NCBI GenBank assembly: GCA_017409575.1
Contig: JAFQSM010000087.1
Span: forward strand, 1 to 39,877
Reading direction: 5' to 3'
Source: Clostridia bacterium
Lineage (GTDB): Bacteria > Bacillota > Clostridia > Monoglobales > Monoglobaceae
Length of the DNA: 39,877 bases
Shown: positions 16,774-25,031 of the stretch, one piece after another
How positions within the stretch are numbered: the first letter of the stretch is position 1
How the letters are laid out: every line of letters begins with the position of its first letter
The notes under the pieces: model-generated
The model's input: the letters and a program-made list of their open reading frames with translations, nothing else
What the model was told of the DNA's origin: nothing
Databases searched by the model: none
Position numbers and translations under genes: made by a program

Positions 16774-17046
16774 TTATTTAGAAGTTTTTGCACCTGCATG
16801 ACCTCTGTATGTTCTGGTGGGAGCGAACTCACCCAGCTTGTGACCAACCATATCCTCGGTTACATATACCGGAACATGCTTTCTTCCGTCATAAACTGCA
16901 ATTGTATGACCAACCATTTCAGGGAATATAGTAGATGCTCTTGACCATGTTTTAACAACGACTTTTTCGTTTTTCTCGTTCATTGCAACGATTTTTGCGA
17001 GTAACTTCGCTTCAACGAAAGGTCCTTTTTTAATACTACGACCCAT
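16774..17046 (-). CDS. rpsS: 30S ribosomal protein S19
   Basis: S19 (90 residues) sits in the head of the 30S subunit with S13. It starts [19 protein letters not shown] and has [20 protein letters not shown] and [21 protein letters not shown] precedes the ATG. Confidence 0.98.
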   Translation of the reverse strand: MGRSIKKGPFVEAKLLAKIVAMNEKNEKVVVKTWSRASTIFPEMVGHTIAVYDGRKHVPVYVTEDMVGHKLGEFAPTRTYRGHAGAKTSK

Positions 17047-17087
17047 GAAGTGACCTCCTTAATCAATTTTTTGTAATCTAATCACTT

Positions 17088-17921
17088 TTATTTAGCGTTT
17101 CTTCTCTTTACGATGAACTTATCAGACTTGTTCTTCTTGTTTCTGGTCTTGTAACCAAGAGCAGGTTTACCCCAAGGAGTAACAGGCGAGGGTCTACCGA
17201 TAGGTGACTTACCTTCACCACCACCGTGAGGATGGTCGTTCGGGTTCATAACAACGCCTCGAACTGTGGGTCTGAAGCCCATGTGACGCTTTCTTCCGGC
17301 TTTACCGATGTTGATGTTTTCGTAATCGGTGTTGCCAACCTGGCCGATTGTTGCGCGGCAGTCAAGACGAACCATTCTAACTTCGCCGGATGGAAGTCTT
17401 ACCTGTGCATAACCGTTTTCTTTAGCCATAAGCTGAGCAAATGTACCAGCGCTGCGAACCATCTGTCCGCCCTTGCCGGGGTAAAGCTCGATGTTGTAAA
17501 TCAAAGTACCAACAGGGATATCTTCAATCAAAAGAGCGTTACCGGGCTTAATGTCTGCGCCCTTACCTGAAACAACTGTGTCACCTTTCTTAAGGCTTAC
17601 AGGTGCGATGATGTAGGTCTTAACGCCATCTTCGTACTGAAGCAGTGCAATGTTTGCACTTCTGTTAGGATCGTACTCGATTGAGAGAACTGTTGCGGGC
17701 ATACCGTCTTTGTTTCTCTTGAAATCGATTACTCTGTATTTTCTCTTAGTGCCGCCTCCGCGGTGTCTAACTGTTATTCTGCCGTAAGAGTTACGACCTG
17801 CTTTGCTGTGAAGTGGACGAAGAAGTGACTTCTCGGGAGCCACCTTGTCGATTTCTGCAAAATCAGAAACAGTCATTTGACGAAGCGAAGGTGTTGTAGG
17901 ATTATATTTTCTAATTCCCAT
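17088..17921 (-). CDS. rplB: 50S ribosomal protein L2
   Basis: L2 (277 residues) is essential for subunit joining and peptidyl transfer. The signature [20 protein letters not shown] (including the functionally important histidine) is intact, followed by [27 protein letters not shown] precedes the ATG. Confidence 0.98.
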   Translation of the reverse strand: MGIRKYNPTTPSLRQMTVSDFAEIDKVAPEKSLLRPLHSKAGRNSYGRITVRHRGGGTKRKYRVIDFKRNKDGMPATVLSIEYDPNRSANIALLQYEDGVKTYIIAPVSLKKGDTVVSGKGADIKPGNALLIEDIPVGTLIYNIELYPGKGGQMVRSAGTFAQLMAKENGYAQVRLPSGEVRMVRLDCRATIGQVGNTDYENINIGKAGRKRHMGFRPTVRGVVMNPNDHPHGGGEGKSPIGRPSPVTPWGKPALGYKTRNKKNKSDKFIVKRRNAK

Positions 17922-17958
17922 TTTTACATCTCCTTATCTACTTTCAAATCGGGTAAAA

Positions 17959-18249
17959 TTAGTTTTCAAAAAGCTCGATTGTCTTGCTGTCTGCAGTAAG
18001 CTTTACAACAGCTTTCTTCCAGTCAGCTCTCTTGCCCTGATGAACGCCCATTCTCTTATTCTTACCGATATAATTGATTGTTGTAACGTTCGCAACTTTT
18101 ACCTTGAAAATTTCTTCGACAGCTTTCTTAATCTGGATTTTGTTTGCAGATTTTGCAACTTCAAAAGTGTACTTTTTGTCTGCTACCTGATCCATACTCT
18201 GTTCTGTAATGATAGGTCTTTTAATGATATCATGAGATGTCATATTCAT
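17959..18249 (-). CDS. rplW: 50S ribosomal protein L23
   Basis: L23 (96 residues) is the tunnel-exit docking site for trigger factor and [55 protein letters not shown]. The ATG shares one base with the rplD stop (TAATG), with AGGAGGTG 8 nt upstream; an ATG two codons later is an alternative. Confidence 0.97.
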   Translation of the reverse strand: MNMTSHDIIKRPIITEQSMDQVADKKYTFEVAKSANKIQIKKAVEEIFKVKVANVTTINYIGKNKRMGVHQGKRADWKKAVVKLTADSKTIELFEN

Positions 18250-18872
18250 TATGCGTACACCTCCTCAAGTTTGAGTGCTGCATCTTTTGTGATGATGCAC
18301 TTTGTAGACTTCAGCACCTCGTATGTGTTGATTGCTCCAACAAATGTTGTATCAACACCTCTCAAGTTTCTTGCCGAGAGAACAACATTCTTGTCATTTT
18401 CCGGAAGTACGATAAGTGCCTTTTCTGTTACGCCAAGATTTGCAAGAATCTGTGCCATCTTGCTTGTCTTGATTTCATCCATTGTAAGGCTTTCGAGAAC
18501 GATAAGCTCGTTTTCAGCCACCTTTGAAGAAAGTGCAGAACGAAGAGCAAGTCTTCTAACTTTCTTGTTTACAGCGTATCTGTAATCTCTGGGCTTGGGA
18601 CCAAGAGCAACGCCGCCGCCAACCCACTGTGGAGCGCGGATACTACCCTGTCTTGCACGGCCTGTGCCCTTCTGTCTCCAGGGCTTGATTCCGCCGCCGC
18701 TGACTTCTGTACGAGTCTTGGTGCTCTGTGTGCCCTGTCTCTGGTTTGCGAGGTAGTTTACAACTACTTCGTGCATAATGTCAGCTCTGACTTCTGCGCC
18801 AAACACATTGTCATTTAATTCTATATCACCGACTTGTTTGCCGTCTGTGTTATATAATGCTACTTTTGGCAT
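18249..18872 (-). CDS. rplD: 50S ribosomal protein L4
   Basis: L4 (207 residues) reaches into the exit tunnel and, in Enterobacteria, represses the S10 operon. It contains the tunnel loop [36 protein letters not shown] (continuous in the protein) and a normal globular part. GAGGAGGAT precedes the ATG. It overlaps rplW by one base. Confidence 0.98.
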   Translation of the reverse strand: MPKVALYNTDGKQVGDIELNDNVFGAEVRADIMHEVVVNYLANQRQGTQSTKTRTEVSGGGIKPWRQKGTGRARQGSIRAPQWVGGGVALGPKPRDYRYAVNKKVRRLALRSALSSKVAENELIVLESLTMDEIKTSKMAQILANLGVTEKALIVLPENDKNVVLSARNLRGVDTTFVGAINTYEVLKSTKCIITKDAALKLEEVYA

Positions 18873-18897
18873 ATCTTATATCCTCCTCTCTGTAGGT

Positions 18898-19533
18898 TTA
18901 GGCATTTGCCTTAACTGCGTTTTTAACAACCAGCAATCCACCTTTAGGTCCAGGAACACTGCCCTTAACCAAAAGAAGGTTGCGCTCTGTATCTATCTTC
19001 ACAAGGCTGAGGTTCTGGATTGTAACCTTGTCCACGCCGTAATGTCCGGGAAGCTTTTTGCCCTTGAACACTCTTGACGGTGATGAACAAGCACCCAACG
19101 AACCGGGGCCTCTGTGGTAATGGCTACCGTGAGTCATAGGACCTCTGTGTGTGCCCCATCTCTTGATTGTTCCGGCATAACCATGACCTTTGCTTGTACC
19201 TGTAACGTCGATAATCTCGCCTTCTGCGAATACGTCAACTTTGATTTCGTCACCGACATTCATATCTGCAGCATTTTCAAGCTTGAATTCTCTGAGATAG
19301 CGTTTCGGTGTAACATTTGCTTTTGCAAAGTGACCCTTCATAGGCTTATTAACGTTCTTTTCTTTCTTGTCTTCGAAACCAACCTGAACAGCCTCATAGC
19401 CGTCAACTTCGGTTGTTTTCTTCTGGATTACACTGCAGGGACCTGCCTGAATAACAGTAACAGGAATGAGTGTACCGTCTTCTGCAAAAATCTGAGTCAT
19501 ACCAAGCTTTTTGCCTAAGATTGCTTTTTTCAT
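18898..19533 (-). CDS. rplC: 50S ribosomal protein L3
   Basis: L3 (211 residues) approaches the peptidyl transferase centre. It starts [20 protein letters not shown] and has the central extension [29 protein letters not shown] precedes the ATG. A 121-nt gap with an inverted repeat separates it from rpsJ. Confidence 0.98.
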   Translation of the reverse strand: MKKAILGKKLGMTQIFAEDGTLIPVTVIQAGPCSVIQKKTTEVDGYEAVQVGFEDKKEKNVNKPMKGHFAKANVTPKRYLREFKLENAADMNVGDEIKVDVFAEGEIIDVTGTSKGHGYAGTIKRWGTHRGPMTHGSHYHRGPGSLGACSSPSRVFKGKKLPGHYGVDKVTIQNLSLVKIDTERNLLLVKGSVPGPKGGLLVVKNAVKANA

Positions 19534-19654
19534 TTTTCTTCCTCCTAAATTTTCATATGCATCGGTTCAGTACTGAACTTACATACGGGTCATCGGTTGG
19601 ATTTCCAACATAACCAAATTTTTTCTTACCGATTTAATTTAATAATATATCAAA
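19534..19654 (-). other. rpsJ-rplC gap with perfect palindrome
   Basis: A 14-nt perfect palindrome (GTTCAGTACTGAAC, 19565-19578) and an inverted repeat ATCGGT/ACCGAT enclosing GTTGG/CCAAC (about 19591-19635) lie between the two genes. Possible RNA hairpins or a processing site; no promoter recognised. Confidence 0.35.
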
Positions 19655-19963
19655 CTATATTTTAAGTTCGATATCAACACCTGCCGGCAAGTCAAGGTGC
19701 TTAAGTGCGTCGATTGTCTTGGCATTGGGCGCCAAAACGTCAATCAATCTCTTGTGAGTTCTCAGTTCAAACTGCTCACGGCTGTCCTTGTACTTGTGAA
19801 CAGCTCTGAGGATTGTAACGACTTCCTTCTTTGTGGGAAGCGGAATAGGTCCTGAAACCTTTGCTCCCGATCTCTTGGCTGTTTCAACAATCTTCTCGGC
19901 ACTCTGGTCGATAAGGTTGTGGTCATAAGCCTTGAGTCTGATTCTGATCTTCTCTGTTGCCAT
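19655..19963 (-). CDS. rpsJ: 30S ribosomal protein S10
   Basis: S10 (102 residues) is the first gene of the S10 operon and also NusE in antitermination complexes. It has [40 protein letters not shown] and the [13 protein letters not shown] motif. GAAGGAGGG precedes the ATG. tuf and fus are not upstream within this window; the operon starts here from its own promoter. Confidence 0.98.
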   Translation of the reverse strand: MATEKIRIRLKAYDHNLIDQSAEKIVETAKRSGAKVSGPIPLPTKKEVVTILRAVHKYKDSREQFELRTHKRLIDVLAPNAKTIDALKHLDLPAGVDIELKI

Positions 19964-20259
19964 GCTGTACCCTCCTTCAAAATTTGCTTTTGATAGTTAC
20001 ACTGCGCCGGGCGTTTCGCGCAGCCATATAATAAAACCCGAACCTTTTTCTCTTTTCAAAATCGGTTTCGGGGACAACAGCGCAGGGAATCCTTGCAGTG
20101 TGACAGCATACCACACCCAAAAAAATCTGCTCTGTATTAAAATAGAAGTGTGACCTTCCGCCCGCTTTTGAAAACCGGACAATCTCCTCCGAAATTTCCA
20201 AAACCCCAGTGAGACAAGGGGTTTGCTACCTCCGGAATCATCGTATGTCTTTGTCACGC
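19964..20259 (-). promoter_or_regulatory. ~295-nt leader of the S10 operon with candidate attenuator
   Basis: The transcript from the promoter at 20266-20294 has a long untranslated leader without a supported ORF. It can form several hairpins: GTGTG/CACAC (20098-20116), GCAGG/CCTTGC (20082-20096), a terminator-like stem CCCGAA-CC/GG-TTCGGG (20037-20044 with 20064-20072) followed on the minus strand by TTTTATTAT, and CTGCGC/GCGCAG (20002-20023) before the ribosome site. The penultimate hairpin could act as an attenuator of the operon, as known in principle for L4-regulated S10 operons, but the regulator here is unknown. Confidence 0.5.
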
Positions 20260-20265
20260 CTAAAT

Positions 20266-20294
20266 AGTATACTATAATAAGAAATAAATGTCAA
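20266..20294 (-). promoter_or_regulatory. Sigma-A promoter of the S10-spc-alpha superoperon
   Basis: On the minus strand TTGACA (20289-20294) and TATACT (20266-20271) are separated by 17 bp, close to the consensus. Predicted start near 20259. Confidence 0.88.
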
Positions 20295-20362
20295 CATTTT
20301 TTTTAAATTTTTTTAATCTTTTATTTAAAAGCAAAAATTATATATTTTTATGTAGGAAATCA

Positions 20363-20545
20363 CTAAATAAATTCGTCTAAACCAAGTTCCTTCATTATAA
20401 GAGAATTTTTTTCTTGAAAATCTTTTAAAAACTGCAAAAACTCCTCTCTTGTCAAAGGTTGCTGCTTAGCCTTGCTTTCAGCCTCTTCGGCAATCTTTAC
20501 AAGATCCTCGGCATGGGATTTGATAACATCGGGTTTTAATTTCAT
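20363..20545 (-). CDS. Small hypothetical protein, 60 residues
   Basis: Not recognised. The 60-residue product is charged and predicted all-helical (SHAEDLVKIAEEAESKAKQQ, then TREEFLQFLKDFQEKNSLIM) with no membrane segment, so it could be a small regulatory or binding protein. The case for being real is a good ribosome site, AAAGGAG, 7 nt before the ATG at 20545, and its place directly behind the terminator of leader RNA copy B, matching the PH-domain gene behind copy A. A clear terminator after it was not seen; the S10 promoter lies about 70 bp downstream in the same direction. Confidence 0.65.
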   Translation of the reverse strand: MKLKPDVIKSHAEDLVKIAEEAESKAKQQPLTREEFLQFLKDFQEKNSLIMKELGLDEFI

Positions 20546-20561
20546 AAGTATACTCCTTTAC

Positions 20562-20593
20562 AAAAAAAGATGTGTCGCCAAAGCGACACATCT
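20562..20593 (-). terminator. Intrinsic terminator of leader RNA copy B
   Basis: An 11-bp perfect stem (AGATGTGTCGC with GCGACACATCT, 20568-20593, 4-nt loop) is followed on the minus strand by at least six T residues. It ends about 16 nt before the start codon of the 60-residue ORF. Confidence 0.9.
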
Positions 20594-20726
20594 AAAAAAC
20601 GTATCTCTCTGACTTGATTCCGCGACGAATCACAATCCCCCAACGAAGGTTGAACAATGTCAGAGGTACGCTTTTTGCATAGCATACCCCTTCGCGTGAG
20701 GAATTATTTAGTTGTGAATCGTCGCA
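20562..20726 (-). ncRNA. Pseudoknotted leader RNA, copy B (putative riboswitch/attenuator)
   Basis: Second copy of the RNA at 2199-2358, on the minus strand. P1 pairs 20712-20725 with 20622-20635 (14 pairs, one mismatch); its sequence differs almost completely from copy A P1, so pairing is conserved and sequence is not. The apical loop holds the shared core GGGTATGCTATGCAAAAAGCG. Loop bases 20652-20670 pair with 20600-20620 (CGTA/TACG, CTCTGAC/GTCAGAG, TTG-TTC/GAA-T-CAA) as a pseudoknot. The terminator 20562-20593 follows at once. A competing antiterminator as in copy A was not obvious. Confidence 0.75.
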
Positions 20727-20732
20727 GAAATT

Positions 20733-20761
20733 ATTATATCACTATTTTTATTAAATTACAA
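20733..20761 (-). promoter_or_regulatory. Sigma-A promoter of leader RNA copy B
   Basis: Minus-strand TTGTAA (20756-20761) and TATAAT (20733-20738) with 17-bp spacing. The predicted start, near 20726, is one base before the closing helix P1. Same hexamers and spacing as copy A. Confidence 0.8.
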
Positions 20762-20778
20762 GTATTATTTCTTTTTTA

Positions 20779-21095
20779 CAAGGGGGCTTCTGCAGCAAAG
20801 CCCCCTTGCGGCCCCCTGCCGCGCCGATTCTCATCTCAGGTGGTTGTAATACTCAAATTGTCTGCGGTATCGACCGCTTGGATAAACAAACTTATTGTTT
20901 GTGAGGATTTTGTGAAATAACAGAAAAATGCCTTGCAATTAATTTCATTTGCAGACAAGGCATTTTAGCGAGAGCACACGCTGAGTGCGTGTATCTGAGC
21001 GTTCGTTATTTCGCAAAAGACAAGCAATTACAAGTTCCTGAGTTATAAATCGGTGCGGCAGGGGGTTAAGGGGGCGTTGCTGATGCCGCCCCCTT
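20779..21095 (+). repeat. Dispersed structured element, copy R2, with inverted arms
   Basis: A near-palindromic block of about 317 bp. Outer hairpins at 20779-20808 (CAAGGGGGC/GCCCCCTTG) and 21068-21095; arms 20812-20828 and 21049-21065 complementary at 16 of 17 positions; then a core at 20894-21027 matching R1: TTGTTTGT/ACAAGCAA, TGTGAAATAAC/GTTATTTCGCA, AATGCCTTG/CAAGGCATT and CACGC-TGAGT-GCGTG (20977-20991). No ORF. The left arm plus hairpin, read on the minus strand, matches the sequence upstream of leader RNA copy A and lies directly upstream of the copy B promoter. Confidence 0.8.
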
Positions 21096-21116
21096 ATAAA
21101 AAACTCATTAATCTAT

Positions 21117-21151
21117 AAAAAGTTTAAAAGCAGGTTTTTTTAAAAACCTGC
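21117..21151 (-). terminator. Terminator of the polysaccharide/ABC transporter cluster
   Basis: GCAGGTTTTT (21130-21139) pairs with AAAAACCTGC (21142-21151); the minus strand continues with a T-rich tail. It lies 17 nt beyond the ABC transporter stop codon. Confidence 0.8.
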
Positions 21152-21167
21152 CACACCATTCTATTCC

Positions 21168-22898
21168 TTATTCAATTTCTGTATAAAGCGAATAAAGCTT
21201 TGCATATTCGCCACCTTTTTCCAAAAGCTCGGCATGAGTCCCCTCTTCCACTATCCCGTCTTTTGTAAGAACAAAAATTCTGGTCGCATTCTTTATTGTA
21301 GTCAATCTGTGAGCAATGGTAAATGTAGTCCTGCCCTTTGAAAGTTCTTTAAGCGACCTTTGAACAAGTAACTCGTTCTCGTTGTCAAGTGCCGAGGTTG
21401 CCTCGTCCAGAATCAAAATCGGAGGGTTTTTGAGGAACAGTCTTGCAATCGAAATCCTTTGCTTCTGACCACCCGAAAGCTTGAGTCCGCGCTCGCCTAC
21501 ATAGGTGTCATATCCGTCAGCAAGCTCCATAATAAAGTCGTGCGCACCTGCCGCCTTTGCAGCCTTTATTACCTCGTCACGCGTCGCATCAACCTTGCCG
21601 TAAACAATATTCTCATACACCGTGCCACTGAACAAATAAACATCCTGCTGCACCATACCTATACTGTTTCTGAGCGAACTGAGCGTCAGGTCTTTGATAT
21701 CTTTTCCGTCAATTAGAATGCTGCCTTCGTTAAGTTCGTAAAATCTTGGTATCAGATTGCAAAGTGTTGTTTTGCCGCCACCCGACGGGCCAACAAATGC
21801 GATATTCTCGCCCTTTTTTATTTGCAAATTCAGTTTTGTCAGAATCTCGTGAGAATCTTCCGAATATTTAAAGCACACATCCCTGAATTCCACATCACCG
21901 TTTACTGCTTCAAGCTCGGCTGCATTCTGTGCGTCCTTTATGGTATCCGGCTCGTCAATAATTTCGTAAAACCTTTCGATTCCGGTTATGCCTTTTTGGA
22001 ACTGCTCGGTAAACTCAACAATCCTGCGGATTGATGTAATAAGAGTCTGTATATAAAGAAGATACGCAACAAAATCTGCCGCCGTAAGCGACCCCTTTGC
22101 CATAAACACAGTCCCCAGCATAATAACGCTGATATACATCACACCGTCACAAAATCTGGTCCCTGCCTGAAAGAGCGCCATATATTTATAGGTATTCTTT
22201 TTTGTCTCAAAAAACTTTTCGTTGCCTTTTTTAAACTTCTCGCGTTCAACATCCTCGTTGGCAAAGCTTTTTACCACTCTTATTCCAAGCAGGCTGTCTT
22301 CAAGGTCCGCATTAAGCTCACCCACCTGCTGACGCTGCTTTTTGAAAGCATTCTTCATCTTTTTGCGGAATACAACCGCCGACACAAGCATAATCGGAAG
22401 CAGCAAAAATATCGAAACCGTAAACAACAGATTTATTCTTGCCAGGATTATAAACGCACCGACAATCTTTATTCCCGCGATAAAAAATTCTTCGGGGCAA
22501 TGATGCGAGAACTCGGTTATATCAAACAGGTCCGAGGTAACTCTGGACATAATCTGTCCGACCTTTGTGTTGTCAAAATACGAAAACGGCAGTTTTTGCA
22601 AATGGTCAAATATGTCACGGCGCATATCGGTCTCGAGCTTTGCACCCATAATATGCCCGATGTTTGCCATATAAAACTGCGCCACAGTATCCACAATCCG
22701 CAAAAACAGATACACTCCGCCAAGGCGGATTACCGTCTGCAGAAGCAACATGCCGCCGCCGCTTGTTGCGATGCCCGTTATCTCCCTTACAATAAGCGGA
22801 AAAACCAGCTCGCACACGGTGGTAAGCACTGCGCAAAAAAGGTCAATTGTTACTATAAATACATACGGCCTGTAATAAGCCAGAAAACGCCTGAACAT
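21168..22898 (-). CDS. ABC exporter, fused permease and ATPase
   Basis: This 576-residue half-transporter has an N-terminal six-helix membrane domain (about 1-310) and a C-terminal ATPase: Walker A GPSGGGKTT, signature LSGGQKQRISIARL, Walker B ILILDEATSALD and the H-loop in TIAHRLTT. It belongs to the MsbA/BmrA-like family (lipid, drug or peptide exporters) and would work as a homodimer. The ATG at 22898 has AAGAGGGA upstream. It overlaps nothing but is 11 nt after a DUF4330-like gene and is the last gene of the cell-surface cluster, so export of a lipid-linked or envelope compound is plausible; substrate unknown. Confidence 0.9.
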   Translation of the reverse strand: MFRRFLAYYRPYVFIVTIDLFCAVLTTVCELVFPLIVREITGIATSGGGMLLLQTVIRLGGVYLFLRIVDTVAQFYMANIGHIMGAKLETDMRRDIFDHLQKLPFSYFDNTKVGQIMSRVTSDLFDITEFSHHCPEEFFIAGIKIVGAFIILARINLLFTVSIFLLLPIMLVSAVVFRKKMKNAFKKQRQQVGELNADLEDSLLGIRVVKSFANEDVEREKFKKGNEKFFETKKNTYKYMALFQAGTRFCDGVMYISVIMLGTVFMAKGSLTAADFVAYLLYIQTLITSIRRIVEFTEQFQKGITGIERFYEIIDEPDTIKDAQNAAELEAVNGDVEFRDVCFKYSEDSHEILTKLNLQIKKGENIAFVGPSGGGKTTLCNLIPRFYELNEGSILIDGKDIKDLTLSSLRNSIGMVQQDVYLFSGTVYENIVYGKVDATRDEVIKAAKAAGAHDFIMELADGYDTYVGERGLKLSGGQKQRISIARLFLKNPPILILDEATSALDNENELLVQRSLKELSKGRTTFTIAHRLTTIKNATRIFVLTKDGIVEEGTHAELLEKGGEYAKLYSLYTEIE

Positions 22899-22909
22899 TT
22901 AAATCCCTC

Positions 22910-23401
22910 TTATTTAACTTCGTAAACTTCCTCTATAACGCCTGTCGTCTTTGCCGCCTTTGAATTAAAAATCAAAGTTCCGCCGGACGCAATTGCCTGA
23001 TTGTTCGCATTGTAATATCCCGAGCTGTTTATCTTGCCGTCAACCCTGACAGTAAGCACTGCATCGTATCTTTCGGGGACAACACTTTCGCGCAGCTGAC
23101 CGCTTGCTGTTTCACCGGCATCAACCGCCTCTTCAAACTCGACTTTCACTATCTCGCCCATATATTCTTTGGTAGTAAAATCATTCACAGGTCCCATAAA
23201 ATCCTTAAGAGCGTCAACTGTGCCCTGCCTTACCTCACTTACACGCATTGTATATTCAATGTGGCTTGATGCAGTCTCGACTTTTTCGTTTCCCACAAAA
23301 AATCTTGTGTATACGCCAAATGCCGCTACCACAATTGCCAGAACTACCGCAATATCTATAATACTGATTTTTCCAAACATCTTTCCGTCTTTGCTAAGCA
23401 T
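22910..23401 (-). CDS. DUF4330-like membrane-anchored protein 1
   Basis: This 163-residue protein has one N-terminal membrane helix after a KDGKMFGKISIID leader (about residues 13-32, IDIAVVLAIVVAAFGVYT), so the remainder is outside the cell. The arrangement and the start GKISIIDIAVV fit the DUF4330 family of unknown function. The C-terminal part is beta-rich, ending GGTLIFNSKAAKTTGVIEEV. It is paralogous to its upstream neighbour at 23426. Location in a glycan-assembly operon suggests a role there. Confidence 0.75.
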   Translation of the reverse strand: MLSKDGKMFGKISIIDIAVVLAIVVAAFGVYTRFFVGNEKVETASSHIEYTMRVSEVRQGTVDALKDFMGPVNDFTTKEYMGEIVKVEFEEAVDAGETASGQLRESVVPERYDAVLTVRVDGKINSSGYYNANNQAIASGGTLIFNSKAAKTTGVIEEVYEVK

Positions 23402-23425
23402 ATTTATCTACCGCCTTTCTGTCTT

Positions 23426-23917
23426 TTATTCCGAAACAGTTTTTATTCCCACAACAAAGCCAAAGCCTGCTGCGTTTTTGCCTCTGACTGCAGTTTCTTC
23501 GCCGACTCTTATCTCGGTGCCACCGGCAACAATTGCCGAATCTGTCTCGACAACATCTGCTTTTACTGTAACAGTTACATCGTTGGTAGCGGGATTTTCT
23601 GCCATAACAACCTTGCCTGTGTATATATCACTGGTAAGTTTTTTTGACTTTTCAATTGTGACATTTGAAACTTTGCCCTCAAAGCGTTCTTTGACTCCAG
23701 CCCACACACTTTCGCCATTGTCCGCCATTTCGCAGAACTTTTGGTATATGCTTTCGTCAACCCTGGTAAACTGAACCTGTATCTCGGCAACCGCATTTTT
23801 CTCGGTCACAGTCGATGTTGTACCGCGGCCCTTTACAAAATACACGCCTGCCACCACCATAACAACCACCAACAGAGCGATAACTCCGTCTAAAAAATTG
23901 AACTTTGGTTTATCCAT
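23426..23917 (-). CDS. DUF4330-like membrane-anchored protein 2
   Basis: This 163-residue protein has the same layout as the next gene: short cytosolic start MDKPKFNFLDGVIALL, one membrane helix (about 8-28), and an extracellular beta-rich domain with GGTEIRVGEETAVRGKNAAG near the end. The ATG at 23917 has GGAGG upstream and overlaps the end of the glycosyltransferase gene by 8 nt, implying co-translation. The duplicate suggests a heteromeric pair. Function is unknown. Confidence 0.75.
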   Translation of the reverse strand: MDKPKFNFLDGVIALLVVVMVVAGVYFVKGRGTTSTVTEKNAVAEIQVQFTRVDESIYQKFCEMADNGESVWAGVKERFEGKVSNVTIEKSKKLTSDIYTGKVVMAENPATNDVTVTVKADVVETDSAIVAGGTEIRVGEETAVRGKNAAGFGFVVGIKTVSE

Positions 23918-25031
23918 TGTTTTTACCTCCAAGCTTTAAATAAATATTGTCAATATTCTCAGCATACTTGACTGCCGTAAAAGTGCTGTCAAAAATCTCT
24001 TTGCTTTTCTTGCACATTTCTTCATAGAGGGTACTGTCCTCAAAAAGTTCTTTGAGTCTTTGCGCAAGTGCCATCGAGTCATGCGTCGGCACAAGATATC
24101 CGTTCTTTCCGTTCTTAATAACTCCGGGGTTGCCTCCAAAGTCCGAAACAACAGCCGGTTTGCCAAGGCTCATACCCTCAAGAAGCGAAAGGCTTGTTGC
24201 CTCTGTTCCGAATGAACAGTTTGCCTGAACATCAATTATGTTCATAAGCGGCTCAACATTTGTCAAAAATCCAAGCATAATCACGTCTTCTTCGAGTCCA
24301 AGCTCGCTTATCTGCTGTCTTATTGCAGTTTCCATATCGCCTGTGCCGGCAATAAGAAGCTTTGCCTTTACCCCCATATCTTTCAGATGCTTTGCAGCCT
24401 CAACAAAGTACTTGTGGCCCTTAACCTCATTGAGCCTTGCGACAATCGCCGCACATTTATGGCCCTCGGGCACGCCGTATTCCGCTTTTATCCCGGCAAT
24501 TTCCTCGTCGGAATATTTTCTCAAAGGCTCTACGCCGTTTAAAATCACATCAATCTTCTTTTCCGAAACACCAATGTCGCAAATATTCTGCTTTGCCGCC
24601 TCTGCCACCGCAATTATTTTGTCGGCTGTCGAGTTGTTTGCAAGTCCGCAAAGCATCTTGCCTATGCCGTGTGTCAGCTTTGGATTTGGTGGGAACACGC
24701 TGTGTCTTGTATAGACCACCTTTGCCCCATAAATCCTTGCCGCAATCCTTGCCGACATACTTGCGTGAGTATGGACAATATCGGGCTTGAACTCACGAAA
24801 AATATCAAGAAGCTTTTTTATCGCCGAAAAGTCAAGAGACTTGTCCGCCATTGCATCGATTTCGAAAACCTTTACTCCAAGCCGGTCAATATGAGGCTTT
24901 AAAAGGCTGTCCTTTGGCACCACCGTCGCAACCTCTATCTTTTGCTTGTTGTAATATTTGAGATAGGTAAGTATGCACTTGCCTGCACCGCCTATGTTTG
25001 TGTCCGAAGAAACCTGCAAAACCCTAAGCAT
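23910..25031 (-). CDS. Glycosyltransferase family 4
   Basis: This 373-residue GT-B enzyme has an N-terminal acceptor domain (VLQVSSDTNIGGAGKCILTY; DIVHTHASMSARIAARI) and a C-terminal nucleotide-sugar domain with the EX7E-type motif in TEATSLSLLEGMSLGKPAVV and the SDFGGNPGVI donor loop. Such enzymes transfer sugars from UDP- or GDP-sugars to lipid-linked glycans at the inner face of the membrane. It overlaps both neighbours by 8 nt. Sugar specificity cannot be told. Confidence 0.9.
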   Translation of the reverse strand: MLRVLQVSSDTNIGGAGKCILTYLKYYNKQKIEVATVVPKDSLLKPHIDRLGVKVFEIDAMADKSLDFSAIKKLLDIFREFKPDIVHTHASMSARIAARIYGAKVVYTRHSVFPPNPKLTHGIGKMLCGLANNSTADKIIAVAEAAKQNICDIGVSEKKIDVILNGVEPLRKYSDEEIAGIKAEYGVPEGHKCAAIVARLNEVKGHKYFVEAAKHLKDMGVKAKLLIAGTGDMETAIRQQISELGLEEDVIMLGFLTNVEPLMNIIDVQANCSFGTEATSLSLLEGMSLGKPAVVSDFGGNPGVIKNGKNGYLVPTHDSMALAQRLKELFEDSTLYEEMCKKSKEIFDSTFTAVKYAENIDNIYLKLGGKNNG

